NCBI GenBank assembly: GCA_036227345.1
Contig: CP109468.1
Location: 3,224,001-3,288,000 of the forward strand
Reading direction: 5' to 3'
DNA length: 64,000 nt
Source of the DNA: Streptomyces sp. NBC_01463
GTDB lineage: Bacteria > Actinomycetota > Actinomycetes > Streptomycetales > Streptomycetaceae
The translations under genes and the position numbers were made by a program. Below the pieces are notes generated by a model. That model was given only the letters and a program-made list of their open reading frames with translations, was not told where the DNA came from and did not search any database. Of this stretch, positions 26,909 to 37,622 are shown piece by piece. The first letter of the stretch is position 1. Each line of letters starts with the position of its first letter.

Positions 26909-27280
26909 TCAGCCGGCCGCGGCGATGTGGCCGGTCGCACCGGACGCCTTGAGCTCCGCCTCGCGCCGCCTGCGGCGGGCGAGCGCCACACGGCGTTCGG
27001 CAGCGGTGAGGCCGCCCCACACTCCGTACGGCTCGGGCTGCATCAAGGCGTGTTCCCGGCATTCGACCATCACCGGACAGCGCGCGCAGACCCGCTTCGC
27101 GGACTCCTCACGCGACAGGCGGGCAGCCGTCGGCTCCTTCGACGGGGCGAAGAACAGCCCGGCTTCGTCCCGGCGGCACACCGCCTCCGAGTGCCAGGGA
27201 CCGGTCTGGTCCTCCCGAGCGGGGGTCCGCTGGGGAGGAACGGCGGCGACCTGCAGGGGCTGATGCGGCAGATGCAGCAC
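26909..27280 (-). CDS. wblI: WhiB-like [4Fe-4S] transcription factor, probably WblI
   Basis: A 123-residue Wbl protein. The four cluster ligands are Cys35, Cys65, Cys68 and Cys74 (AVCRRDEA, VCARCPVMVEC), followed by the beta-turn GVWGG at 86-90 and the basic tail AERRVALARRRRRE that contacts DNA. Wbl proteins bind the main sigma factor region 4. The symbol rests on the position beside glpX and the fumarase, matching S. coelicolor wblI from memory. GTG 27280 has AGGAG seven bases upstream. A perfect 17-bp palindrome lies near the expected -35 region. Confidence 0.85.
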   Translation of the reverse strand: MLHLPHQPLQVAAVPPQRTPAREDQTGPWHSEAVCRRDEAGLFFAPSKEPTAARLSREESAKRVCARCPVMVECREHALMQPEPYGVWGGLTAAERRVALARRRRREAELKASGATGHIAAAG

Positions 27281-27354
27281 GATCTACTCCTGACGACGGC
27301 TTCGCGAGCGAGAGACGATGCAGCACTCCCTACCCGCTGTGCGCACGCCTATGC

Positions 27355-27371
27355 ACTGAGTGGCACTCAGT
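27355..27371. promoter_or_regulatory. Perfect palindrome upstream of the WhiB-like gene
   Basis: ACTGAGTGGCACTCAGT has 8-bp arms around a single G. It lies 75 bp upstream of the start codon and about 22 bp upstream of TAGGGA (27327-27332, minus strand), a candidate -10 box, so a bound regulator would sit at or just above the -35 position. Confidence 0.55.
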
Positions 27372-27517
27372 TCCGGACCACGGAATTGCGGTCGAGCGCG
27401 CTTTCGGCCTGAATCCGTACCCACGCGCCACCCCATGGCCGGCATGAGTCACTCGTTGTCAGGCGGTCAAACCGTCTTGCCGTCGCGTCATCACACCGTC
27501 AGGCCGTCACGCCCCAC

Positions 27518-28183
27518 TCAGTGGCCGAGGTGTTTGCGCAACCGGTCCTGCAGATCCGCAATGAACTTGCCGCGCTTGGGCTTTGCCTCGACGGAGCCGA
27601 ACACCGAATATCCGTTGACGACGACCACGGGCGCTTCGGGATCGGCGGATTCCAGGGTGACGACTTCGAAATTGCCGAAGATTCCCGTTCCGCTGCCGCG
27701 CAGCGAGATGTTCTCGGGGACCCTGATCTCCACACTTCCGAAGACGGACGTCGCGTTGATCACGGTGAGCCGTTGGCCGAAAAGAGCTTCGGTCAGGTCG
27801 ATTTCCACACTGCCGAACAGCGAGAAGGCGTTCGTGCGTCCGCCGACCCGCCAGCGCCCCTTGCGGCTGGAACTGCTGAAGATCGCCACCAGGTTGTCGG
27901 CGGGGCCCGTCGGGCTCGCGGGGCTGTGGGCGTACGAGGCGCCGACCGCCCTGGGCGTTCCACCCGGCGTCGGCAGGTCCCGTACCAGCGGTTCCAGCTC
28001 ACCGACGGTCTTGGCGCGGTACACGGAGTCGACCCGCTCGGCGTGCTCGTCGGCGGTCAGCCGGCCCTCGGCCATCGCCTCCCGCAGGATGTCCGCGATC
28101 CGGTCACGGTCCGCGTCGGAGGCGCGGATGACGTCGGGTTCCGCCGGCGCGGTGGGCTGCTGGGGGTGCTTTTCGAGGTCCAC
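27518..28183 (-). CDS. DUF1707 protein with LiaF-like C-terminal domain
   Basis: A 221-residue soluble protein. Residues 17-70 are the DUF1707 (SHOCT-like) module: IRASDADRDRIADILREAMAEGRL and EHAERVDSVYRAKTVGELEPLVRDLP in part. Residues 90-200 form the beta-rich domain with repeated SVFGSVEI/LFGSVEID units, as in the cell-wall-stress protein LiaF. Unlike many homologues it has no membrane helices. The start is GTG 28183. The family sits next to wblI and the class I fumarase in S. coelicolor too. Confidence 0.85.
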   Translation of the reverse strand: MDLEKHPQQPTAPAEPDVIRASDADRDRIADILREAMAEGRLTADEHAERVDSVYRAKTVGELEPLVRDLPTPGGTPRAVGASYAHSPASPTGPADNLVAIFSSSSRKGRWRVGGRTNAFSLFGSVEIDLTEALFGQRLTVINATSVFGSVEIRVPENISLRGSGTGIFGNFEVVTLESADPEAPVVVVNGYSVFGSVEAKPKRGKFIADLQDRLRKHLGH

Positions 28184-28412
28184 CGGCCCAGCGTACCCAA
28201 ACGCGATAGATCGCGACTAGGGGGCGGCGGGCGCGGCGGACACCGATCGCGGGACGCGGCCGGCCCCGGACGGCGGCCCGGACGACAGCCCGGAGCGGCC
28301 GCCGTCCGGTGAGCCCTACCTCACAAGCCCGCCGCCCCCGCGGGGTCCTACCCTGGTGGGTGCGCTGCCCAAGGGAGGTCAGCCGCTGTCTGCCGAGTGA
28401 GGAATGGCCGTA

Positions 28413-30080
<1,668 letters not shown>

Positions 30081-30092
30081 CCTGAGCACCTG

Positions 30093-30136
30093 CGGCTGAG
30101 GGGCGTACCGGCAGCGGCCGGTACGCCCCTCAGCCG
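30093..30136. terminator. Hairpin terminator after the class I fumarase
   Basis: 20-bp perfect arms (30093-30112 and 30117-30136), loop AGCG. The right arm overlaps the last codons of the convergent regulator gene. Confidence 0.8.
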
Positions 30137-31146
30137 TCGAGCAGTCCCGACGTCGCGACCAGATAGCCGAGTTGGGCACGGCTGGTGCTGCCCAGTTGCT
30201 CGGAGACCTTCCGCATGTGCTCGGCGACGCTGCGGCGGCTCATCCCGATCCGCCGGGCGATCGAGGCGTCCGTCTCGCCGTTGACCACCGCGAGCAGGAT
30301 GGCGCGCTGCAGGTCGGACGTGATGACGGGGGTGCGCAGCGGTGCCCGCTCGGGCCGGACCGGCACCGCACGGGCCCACGCCTCGTCGAAGGCGCGGGCC
30401 AGGAAGCGGACCAGCGACGGGTGCTGGATGCGCAGGGCCTGCTGCGGCTCGTCGGAGAAGGGGACGAAGGCGAGGTCCCCGTCGAAGACCATGACCCGGT
30501 CGGTCACCTCGGCGAGCGTCCTGATCTCCGCCCCCTCGGTGCTCACCTGCTCGATGTACGAGAGGGTGGCGCGGTCGGAGCGGACGGTGTGCTGGTAGAT
30601 CGTCCGCTGCCGGACGCCCCGCCGCAGGTTGCCCAGGTCCCGGGTCAGGGCCTCCTCCAGCACATCTGCGGGACGGCTGCCCCCGGGGTGGGCGGTGCGG
30701 ACCTCCTGGCGGCAGCCGCCCACGGCCGCGTCCAGTGCCTTGCTGATGACGGCCGCGCCGGAGAGCCGGGTGAGGGCCGGCTGCTGTGTCCGGTGCACCT
30801 CCGCGTACAGCGCCTCGAAGACGGAGAGCGAGGCGCGGGTGGCGCGCAGCGTGCGCCGGTGATCCAGGATGGCCTCCTGGAGCGGGGCGAGCGCGGCGTA
30901 CGACGCCGTCTCCGGCGGCACGGGCATCATGAATCCCGGTGATCCGCGGTCCGCGACCATCAGCTGGAGCGCCCGCAGACAGCCGGTCACCTCGTCCTGC
31001 GGAAGGCTTCCCGCCACGAGCGCGCGCCGGTAGGTCGCGAGCGCCGCCTCGCACGGCCGCTCCGGCGCGGGCCGGTCCCGTGCGGAGCCGCCCGACGACG
31101 ATTCGCGGCAATCACATGCCGGTGTGCTGGAATGATCGTCCTTCAC
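30130..31146 (-). CDS. LuxR-type HTH transcriptional regulator
   Basis: A 338-residue protein. The last 65 residues are a LuxR-type HTH (VNGETDASIARRIGMSRRSVAEHMRKV). The first 100 residues look helical, and the middle (RTIYQHTVRSDRATLSYIEQV, ITDRVMVFDG-like stretch) resembles streptomycete regulators with a PLD-like sensing domain. GTG 31146 is chosen because TAATCT lies eight bases upstream, and a symmetric 7-bp repeat flanks that box, suggesting autoregulation. It is divergent from an MFS transporter that it probably controls. Confidence 0.8.
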   Translation of the reverse strand: MKDDHSSTPACDCRESSSGGSARDRPAPERPCEAALATYRRALVAGSLPQDEVTGCLRALQLMVADRGSPGFMMPVPPETASYAALAPLQEAILDHRRTLRATRASLSVFEALYAEVHRTQQPALTRLSGAAVISKALDAAVGGCRQEVRTAHPGGSRPADVLEEALTRDLGNLRRGVRQRTIYQHTVRSDRATLSYIEQVSTEGAEIRTLAEVTDRVMVFDGDLAFVPFSDEPQQALRIQHPSLVRFLARAFDEAWARAVPVRPERAPLRTPVITSDLQRAILLAVVNGETDASIARRIGMSRRSVAEHMRKVSEQLGSTSRAQLGYLVATSGLLDG

Positions 31147-31148
31147 AA

Positions 31149-31173
31149 GTATGCAGATTACCTTTGTGCATAC
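31149..31173. promoter_or_regulatory. Operator-like inverted repeat between regulator and MFS gene
   Basis: GTATGCA and TGCATAC are perfect 7-bp inverted arms separated by 11 bp. They bracket TAATCT (31155-31160, minus strand), the probable -10 box of the LuxR-type regulator gene. Confidence 0.6.
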
Positions 31174-31217
31174 GGGACGACGGCGGAGAGCGGCACCACC
31201 TCGACGACCATGAGGAG

Positions 31218-32555
31218 GTGACACCCGGCACCGAGCACTCCGTCAGCCGGCCTACCGGCGAATCCGTCAACTCCCCGCGCGGGGAGCGGCGTTATCGATT
31301 CCTCGTGACCGGTTATGCCATCTCCTCGTACGGCACGTTCCTCAATATGGTGGCGCTCAATCTGTTCGTCTACGAGACGACGGGGCGGGCTCTCGCCATG
31401 GGGCTGTTCATGGCCGTCCGGCTGGGTTCCGGATTTGCCGCCGGGCTGGCCGCGGGTGGTCTGCTCGCCCGTTTCACCGCGAAAAGCGTGATGCTCTGGA
31501 CGAATATCGCGCAGGCGGCGGTGATGCTGCTGCTGGTCTTCGCGCCGGACGGGCTGCGCACGGCGGCGCTGGTCGCCGTGTCGGTGGTGGTCGGGTTCTG
31601 CGGGACGCTGTTCATGGTGTCGCTGCGCAGTTCCATTCCCGAGATGGTGGGCGAGGACCGGCGCTCCTGGGCGAACTCGCTGTCGATCACCGGGCGTTCG
31701 CTCGCCATGGTGGCCGGCTTCGCCTCGGCGGGTGTCGTCGTCTCGCTCGTCGGGTACACCGCCGCGTTCGTGGTGGACATGGCGACGTTCGCGGTCTGCG
31801 CGGTGACGGTGGGACTGCTGCCGATCGCGGGCGGCGGCCGCGGCAAGCCGGCGCGGGCGGACGCCGAGGCCGGCGCAGAAGCGGAACCGGAAGCCGAAGC
31901 GGAGGCGGAACCCGGCTCGCCCCGGCCGGCCCGGCGGCGGATGCCCGTCGCGCTCGTCGCCCTGGCCGCCGCACCCGGCCTCGGGCTGATGGTGGCGCTG
32001 CGCGGGGTGGACGCCCTCGGCTCGTCCTCGCACAACGCCGCGCTGCCCGTCTACTCCAGCGAGCTCGACTCCTCGCACCCCGCCGTGTTCGTCAGCGCGT
32101 TCTGGTGCCTGTGGGCGCTCGGCAACATCGTGGCGCAGCAGTTGATCCAGCGGTACGGGCGGCGCACCGGACGTACCGTCGGCGCACTGGGCTTCGGCTA
32201 CGGCACGTGTCTGATGTCGGGGGCGTTCATCCTGGCGTTCGCGGGGTTCCCGCTGGTGGCCACGGCGGTGATCGCCCTGGTCGCCGGGGCCGCCGACGGG
32301 CTGACGGAGGTGTCGTACACCTCGCATCTGCAGACCTTGCCGGCCGGGCTGCGGGCCCACGCCTTCGGGCTGTCCGCGACGGTGGAGAACCTGGGCTTCG
32401 GCGCCGGGATGATCACCGTCGCTGCGGCGCTCGACCGGTTCAGCCCGCTGACGGTCGTCGGCTGGTCCCACGGTGTCGCCCTGCTGGTCGCGGTGGTGTT
32501 CCTGATCCGGGTGACGGGGCTGCGCAGGACGGCGCCGGGCCCGACGGTGCCATGA
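31218..32555 (+). CDS. Major facilitator superfamily transporter
   Basis: A 445-residue protein with about eleven to twelve predicted helices, similar to MFS exporters of the enterobactin-exporter/MefA type (FLVTGYAISSYGTFLNMVALNLFVYETTGRA in part; later LRSSIPEMVGEDRRSWANSL). The central cytoplasmic loop has an acidic Ala/Glu repeat (EAEPEAEAEAEP). The GTG at 31218 directly abuts GAGGAG, too close for normal spacing, so the exact start is uncertain. It is divergent from the LuxR-type regulator. Confidence 0.82.
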   Translation: MTPGTEHSVSRPTGESVNSPRGERRYRFLVTGYAISSYGTFLNMVALNLFVYETTGRALAMGLFMAVRLGSGFAAGLAAGGLLARFTAKSVMLWTNIAQAAVMLLLVFAPDGLRTAALVAVSVVVGFCGTLFMVSLRSSIPEMVGEDRRSWANSLSITGRSLAMVAGFASAGVVVSLVGYTAAFVVDMATFAVCAVTVGLLPIAGGGRGKPARADAEAGAEAEPEAEAEAEPGSPRPARRRMPVALVALAAAPGLGLMVALRGVDALGSSSHNAALPVYSSELDSSHPAVFVSAFWCLWALGNIVAQQLIQRYGRRTGRTVGALGFGYGTCLMSGAFILAFAGFPLVATAVIALVAGAADGLTEVSYTSHLQTLPAGLRAHAFGLSATVENLGFGAGMITVAAALDRFSPLTVVGWSHGVALLVAVVFLIRVTGLRRTAPGPTVP

Positions 32556-32981
32556 GGGCGGCCGGGCCGTCCGCGTACGACGGAATTCAGCCAATCTCGC
32601 GGCATGCGGTCCGACAGCGCCCGCCACGCTCCCGGAACCGGATCGTGCGACCGGCCGGGTCCGTACCGGTCCGGGAGCGGGCCGGTGCCGCCCGGGACCT
32701 GCGGGCCGGGCCGCACTCCACCGCGCCGGTCAGGACGCTCCCACCCGCGCACACCGCAGCCGCACCACCGCTTTCGCGCAGGGGGCCGTCCGTCCGGCTT
32801 GCGGGACACCGGGCCGATGCGGTGAGTTGTCCGGCGTGGCCGGAGAACGCCGCCCCCGCACCTTCCGTTCCTCCGTACCGGGACCCGCCCTCCCCCGGTG
32901 CCACCAGGCCCCCCGCCGTCCGAACCTCTCGTGCCTGCCCGAACCACCCTCACCGTCCCACTCCGGAAAGGCGGACACCGC
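32556..32981. other. 426-bp stretch without a supported gene
   Basis: Very GC-rich; open frames occur on both strands but none has a start with a ribosome-binding site or a recognisable product. It separates the MFS gene from the aminopeptidase gene, whose RBS (GGAAAGGCGG) lies at its right edge. Confidence 0.45.
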
Positions 32982-34283
32982 ATGACGCCGGTCCCCCACC
33001 GCAGCCATGCCGACGACCTGCTCTCCTTCATCAGGGCCAGTCCTTCGCCGTACCACGCCGTGGCGAGCGCCGCCCAGCGCCTGGAGAAGGCCGGCTTCCG
33101 TGAGCTGCGGGGCACGGACGACTGGACGGGCACCACGGGCGGCAGCTTCGTCGTCCGCGGCGGCGCGCTGATCGCCTGGTACGCCCCCGAGGGCGTGCCC
33201 GCCCACACCCCGTTCCGGATCATCGGCACCCACACCGACTCCCCGAACCTGCGGATCAAGCCCGCCCCCGACAACGGCTCGGCCGGCTGGCGGCAGGTCG
33301 CGGTGGAGATCTACGGCGGCGTGCCGCTCAACACCTGGCTCGACCGCGACCTGGGCATCTCCGGGCGGCTGGCCCTGCGCGGCTCCGGCGGCCGGACCGA
33401 GTCCCGGCTGGTCCAGATCGACGAGCCGCTGCTGCGGGTGCCCCAGCTGGCGATCCATCTCGACCGGTCCGTCAACGACGGCCTCGCTCTGGACCGGCAG
33501 CGCCACATCGCCCCGGTCTGGTCGCTCGGCGAGCCCGACGAGGGGGCGCTGCTGCGCCGGGTCGCGGCGGCGGCGGAGGCCGATCCGGACGAGGTGCTGG
33601 GCTGGGACCTGATGCTCCACGACATCCAGCCGCCCGGATACCTGGGCGCGGAGCGGGAGTTCCTGGTGTCCTCGCGGCTGGACAACCTGGTCTCGGTGCA
33701 CGCGGGCGTCACCGCGCTGGTCGCCGCGTCGGGAGCGGCCGGGGAGCCCGCGTTCATCCCGGTGCTGGCGGCCTTCGACCACGAGGAGGTCGGCAGCGGC
33801 TCGGACACGGGTGCGCAGAGCCCCCTGCTGGAGCATGTGCTGAGCCGGTCCGTCACGGCCCGGGGCGGCAGCTCCGAGGACTGGCCGCGGGCCCTGGCCG
33901 GCGCCTTCTGCGTCTCGGCCGACATGGCGCACGCGGTCCACCCCAACTACGCGGAGCGCCACGACCCCGGCCACCGCCCGCTGCCCAACGGCGGCCCCAC
34001 GGTCAAGGTCAACGTCAATCAGCGCTACGCCACCGACTCGACCGGGATCGCGGTGTTCGCGGCGGCGTGCGAGCGGGCGGGTGCGCCCTGGCAGCCGTTC
34101 GTCTCGAACAACGCGATGCCGTGCGGCACCTCCATCGGCCCGCTGACCGCGGCCCGGCTGGGTGTGCAGACCGTCGACGTGGGGGTGCCGGGCCTGTCGA
34201 TGCACTCGGCGCGCGAGCTGTGCGGGTCGGACGACCCGGGGTACCTGGCGGCGATCCTCGGCGCGTTCGTGACCGCCGGCTGA
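32982..34283 (+). CDS. M18-family aminopeptidase
   Basis: A 433-residue metallopeptidase that removes N-terminal residues, preferring acidic ones in known relatives. Zinc ligands and the general base are visible: IIGTHTDSPNL (His and Asp), SSRLDNLVS, AAFDHEEVGSGSDTGA (Glu pair), VSADMAHAVHPNY and SMHSARELCG (last His). Length and motif order match PepC/ApeB-type enzymes. GGAAAGGCGG precedes ATG 32982. Cytoplasmic, no signal peptide. Confidence 0.93.
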   Translation: MTPVPHRSHADDLLSFIRASPSPYHAVASAAQRLEKAGFRELRGTDDWTGTTGGSFVVRGGALIAWYAPEGVPAHTPFRIIGTHTDSPNLRIKPAPDNGSAGWRQVAVEIYGGVPLNTWLDRDLGISGRLALRGSGGRTESRLVQIDEPLLRVPQLAIHLDRSVNDGLALDRQRHIAPVWSLGEPDEGALLRRVAAAAEADPDEVLGWDLMLHDIQPPGYLGAEREFLVSSRLDNLVSVHAGVTALVAASGAAGEPAFIPVLAAFDHEEVGSGSDTGAQSPLLEHVLSRSVTARGGSSEDWPRALAGAFCVSADMAHAVHPNYAERHDPGHRPLPNGGPTVKVNVNQRYATDSTGIAVFAAACERAGAPWQPFVSNNAMPCGTSIGPLTAARLGVQTVDVGVPGLSMHSARELCGSDDPGYLAAILGAFVTAG

Positions 34284-34285
34284 GC

Positions 34286-34319
34286 GGTACGGGGAGGGGC
34301 GCACGCTCCTCCCCGTACC
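34286..34319. terminator. Hairpin terminator between aminopeptidase and SGNH hydrolase genes
   Basis: 12-bp arms (34286-34297, 34308-34319) with a ten-base loop, between convergent genes. Confidence 0.75.
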
Positions 34320-34330
34320 ACCGGGAACGG

Positions 34331-35857
34331 TTACGCGAAGCGCTGCTGCGCGCTGCCGTCGCACGGCTTGAGCCGCAGCGGGTCGTGCGCGCCCGCCAGG
34401 GTGGCGCACAGCCCGGTCGACGCGGCCGGGCGCAGGGTGCCCGACTGCCGGACGAACTGCTGGTTGGCCGCGCCCGAGCAGTTGTAGAGGATGAGGGCCG
34501 CGCCCGCCGTGTATTTCGCGCCCGGTACGTCCAGGCAGCGGTCGTGGCTCAGTTCCGTACGGAGGTTCTTCGTGCCGGAGTCGTACCACCAGCCCTGGTT
34601 GCGGCCGCCGTGGCACTCCCAGCCGGTGACGCCGGTGTTGTTGCGGGTGACGGATGCGGGGACGTCCAGGCAGCTGCCCGTCGCCTCGCCCCGCAGGGGC
34701 TTGAAGGCGTCGTCCCAGGCGGTGGCCTGGAGCACGGGCTTTCCGGTGCTCGCCGGGTCGGCGCAGCTCGCCTCACGCAGGCCGGAGTTATAGATCTGGG
34801 TCAGGCAGGAGGCGAAGGCGCCGTGGCCTGCCGCGTTCGGGTGGAAGGACTGCCGGAGGGAGTTGGAGTCCGGCGGGAAGTGCGAGAGGTCGATGTAGAG
34901 CCCGCGGGCCCAGGTGGACTCGCTGCAGACCTCGTGGCCGTGGAAGAGCCGGGAGTTGTCGAGGTAGACGGCTCCGGTGTCGGCCGCGGCCCTGCGCATG
35001 CCGCGCTCGAAGGCGGGCACGGCGGTGTTGCGGCCCCATGCGGCGTCGGAGTCGTATCCGGCGCAGCCGCCGGGAAGCTTGCCGGGGAAGTTCGGGTTGT
35101 CGTAGAAGTCCGGGCCGATGGGGCTCGGGTAGCCCATGACGACGAGCTTGTAGTCGCTGTCGGCGTAACCGGCGCCGGTCATCACCGTCCGCAGGTCGCG
35201 CACGGTCGTCTCGACCTTGGGGACGAGTCCGTCGACACGGGCCTGCCAGCCGCCCTCGTACTTGGGCTGACACGTCCCCTGGATGAGGACCCAGCGCTCG
35301 ACGCAGTCCGTCATGACCGGGCCGAACTGGAGGTCGTCGTTGGCACCCGCCACCAGCACGATCATCTTGATGCGGGTGTTGCGCGCCTTGATGGCCAGGC
35401 TGTCGCTCTGCACCAGTTCGTCGGCGTACTGCTTGGCGCCGCCGATGACGATGTTTCCGGTGTACGCGCCCGAGCACGAGACGTTGTACGTGACGTCGGC
35501 CGGGATGCCGGTGCGGTGGATGGCGGAGTCGGGAGAGCGGTGGCACCAGTTGTCGGGCCCGTTGGTGCCCGCCTCGTACGTGCCGACGCCCTCGCCCGAG
35601 ATCTCGCTGTCGCCGAGCGAGATGAGCCCGGTCTTGCGGTCGGCGAGCGGCCGCTCGGCGGGGTCGCCGTACAGCCGGGTGGCCTCGGCGGCGCGGACGG
35701 CCTCCAGTTCGGGCGGCAGCGGGGTGGATGCGGTAGTGCCGGTACCGGGCTGGGCGGCGCCCGCCGGTCCGGCGGCGGCCGTCATCCCGCCCAGCGCCGC
35801 CGCCGTGGCCGCGACGGCCGCGACCGTACATCGGAGCCGGTATCCGGTGCGTCTCAT
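34331..35857 (-). CDS. Secreted SGNH hydrolase with ricin-type lectin domain
   Basis: A 508-residue protein. A signal peptide (residues 1-35, ending AGPAGAAQP) leads to a mature SGNH/GDSL hydrolase. Block I is ISLGDSEISGEG with the catalytic Ser, block III is VLVAGANDD, and the C-terminal catalytic His is in SFHPNAAGH. From about residue 385 a beta-trefoil follows with repeated QxW-like units (RNQGWWY, NQQFV, QQRFA) and SCLDVP/RCLDVP starts. It probably deacylates a polysaccharide or lipid at the lectin-bound surface. CGGGAGG lies five bases before the ATG. A half-symmetric TTACTGGCCGGTAG (35891-35904) upstream may be an operator. Confidence 0.88.
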   Translation of the reverse strand: MRRTGYRLRCTVAAVAATAAALGGMTAAAGPAGAAQPGTGTTASTPLPPELEAVRAAEATRLYGDPAERPLADRKTGLISLGDSEISGEGVGTYEAGTNGPDNWCHRSPDSAIHRTGIPADVTYNVSCSGAYTGNIVIGGAKQYADELVQSDSLAIKARNTRIKMIVLVAGANDDLQFGPVMTDCVERWVLIQGTCQPKYEGGWQARVDGLVPKVETTVRDLRTVMTGAGYADSDYKLVVMGYPSPIGPDFYDNPNFPGKLPGGCAGYDSDAAWGRNTAVPAFERGMRRAAADTGAVYLDNSRLFHGHEVCSESTWARGLYIDLSHFPPDSNSLRQSFHPNAAGHGAFASCLTQIYNSGLREASCADPASTGKPVLQATAWDDAFKPLRGEATGSCLDVPASVTRNNTGVTGWECHGGRNQGWWYDSGTKNLRTELSHDRCLDVPGAKYTAGAALILYNCSGAANQQFVRQSGTLRPAASTGLCATLAGAHDPLRLKPCDGSAQQRFA

Positions 35858-35949
35858 TGCGCCTCCCGAGGTTGTGGTTACCCCCGGTATTTACTGGCCG
35901 GTAGGCAACTTGGGAATACATAGAACAAGACAAGTGCTCATCTTTTTCA

Positions 35950-36147
35950 GGACCGCCCGGGAAGTGGTGGGCGGAAGAAGGAGCGGGGCTGGGTGCGTGC
36001 AGCTGCAAGGCGGAGGATTGAGGCAACGCTGTGGGGTCTCCCCTGCTCGGGCGAAGCCGAGAGCGTGGGGAAGTTGTTGACTGACGACAACGCCGCAGAT
36101 GTGCGTGCCCAGGCACGCGACGCCGCCCACCACTTCCCGGGCGGCCC
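35950..36147. repeat. 198-bp MITE-like inverted-repeat element in front of fumC
   Basis: 35950-35974 and 36123-36147 are inverted copies (24 of 25 positions pair; 22 contiguous from 35953-35974). The interior has a second hairpin built on TCTCCCCTGCTCGGGCGAAG and its partner CCGAGAGCGTGGGGA, a sequence type I recognise as dispersed in streptomycete genomes. No open frame or transposase is inside and no clear target duplication is visible. The right end abuts the fumC ribosome-binding site (AAGGAGG at 36149-36155). Confidence 0.7.
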
Positions 36148-36162
36148 TAAGGAGGTTGAACG

Positions 36163-37578
36163 ATGACGGACGAGGGAAACACCGCAGCGGCCGGCGAGGA
36201 CTACCGCATCGAGCACGACTCGATGGGCGAGGTCCGGGTCCCCGCGGACGCGAAGTGGCGGGCCCAGACCCAGCGGGCCGTGGAGAACTTCCCGATCTCC
36301 GGGCAGCGTCTCGAGCGGACCCACATCGAGGCCCTGGCCAGGGTCAAGGCGGCCGCGGCCAAGGTGAACGCCGAGCTGAAGGTCCTCGACCCGGAGATCG
36401 CCGGGGCCATCCAGGAGGCCGCGGCGGAGGTCGCCGACGGCCGGTGGGACGCGCACTTCCCGATCGACGTCTTCCAGACCGGCTCCGGCACCTCGTCGAA
36501 CATGAACACCAACGAGGTCCTGGCCACGCTCGCCACCGAGCGCCTCGGCCGGGAGGTCCATCCCAACGACCACGTCAACGCCTCGCAGTCCTCGAACGAC
36601 GTGTTCCCCTCCTCCATCCACATCGCCGCGACCGGCGCGGTGACGGGTGAGCTGATCCCCGCCCTGGACCATCTGGCGGCGGCGCTGGAGCGCAAGTCCG
36701 TCGAGTTCGCGGCGGTCGTGAAGTCGGGGCGTACGCATCTGATGGACGCGACCCCGGTCACGCTCGGCCAGGAGTTCGGCGGGTACGCGGCACAGATCCG
36801 CTACGGCATCGAGCGGCTGTACGCCTCGCTCCCCCGCCTCGCCGAGCTGCCGCTGGGCGGCACCGCCGTCGGCACGGGCATCAACACCCCGCCCGGCTTC
36901 TCCGCCGCCGTCATCGCCGAGGTCGCCCGGGCCACCGGCCTGCCGCTCACCGAGGCCCGCGACCACTTCGAGGCCCAGGGCGCGCGGGACGGTCTCGTGG
37001 AGACCTCCGGCCAGCTCCGCACGATCGCGGTCTCGCTCACCAAGATCTCCAACGACCTGCGCTGGATGGCCTCGGGCCCGCGCACCGGTCTGGCCGAGAT
37101 CAGCCTGCCCGACCTCCAGCCGGGCTCCTCGATCATGCCCGGCAAGGTGAATCCGGTCATTCCCGAGGCGGTCCTGATGGTCGCGGCCCAGGTGACGGGG
37201 AACGACGCCACGGTCGCCGCAGCGGGCGCCGCGGGCAACTTCGAGCTCAACGTCATGCTCCCGGTCATCGCGAAGAACCTGCTGGAGTCCGTCCGACTGC
37301 TCGCCAACGTCTCCCGGCTGCTCGCGGACCGCACGGTCGACGGCATCACCGCGAACGTCGAGCGGGCCAGGGAGTACGCGGAGTCCTCGCCGTCCGTCGT
37401 CACCCCGCTGAACAAGTACATCGGGTACGAGGAGGCCGCCAAGGTCGCCAAGAAGTCGCTGGCCGAGCGGAAGACGATCCGCGAGGTGGTGCTGGCCTCG
37501 GGATACGTCGAGCGCGGGGACCTCACCGTGGAACAGCTCGACGAGGCCCTGGACGTGTTGCGTATGACCCGCCCGTGA
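36163..37578 (+). CDS. fumC: Class II fumarate hydratase
   Basis: A 471-residue, iron-independent, heat- and oxidant-stable fumarase. Family features: [16 protein letters not shown] (residues 105-120), [32 protein letters not shown] with the catalytic His, and the signature [12 protein letters not shown] with the mobile-loop Ser. AAGGAGG eight bases upstream fixes the start. The inverted-repeat element just upstream may fold in the leader or separate fumC from its old promoter. Confidence 0.96.
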   Translation: MTDEGNTAAAGEDYRIEHDSMGEVRVPADAKWRAQTQRAVENFPISGQRLERTHIEALARVKAAAAKVNAELKVLDPEIAGAIQEAAAEVADGRWDAHFPIDVFQTGSGTSSNMNTNEVLATLATERLGREVHPNDHVNASQSSNDVFPSSIHIAATGAVTGELIPALDHLAAALERKSVEFAAVVKSGRTHLMDATPVTLGQEFGGYAAQIRYGIERLYASLPRLAELPLGGTAVGTGINTPPGFSAAVIAEVARATGLPLTEARDHFEAQGARDGLVETSGQLRTIAVSLTKISNDLRWMASGPRTGLAEISLPDLQPGSSIMPGKVNPVIPEAVLMVAAQVTGNDATVAAAGAAGNFELNVMLPVIAKNLLESVRLLANVSRLLADRTVDGITANVERAREYAESSPSVVTPLNKYIGYEEAAKVAKKSLAERKTIREVVLASGYVERGDLTVEQLDEALDVLRMTRP

Positions 37579-37622
37579 TGTGCATCGCTGCGGCGGGACG
37601 GCTCCGTCACTAAGATCTCTCC

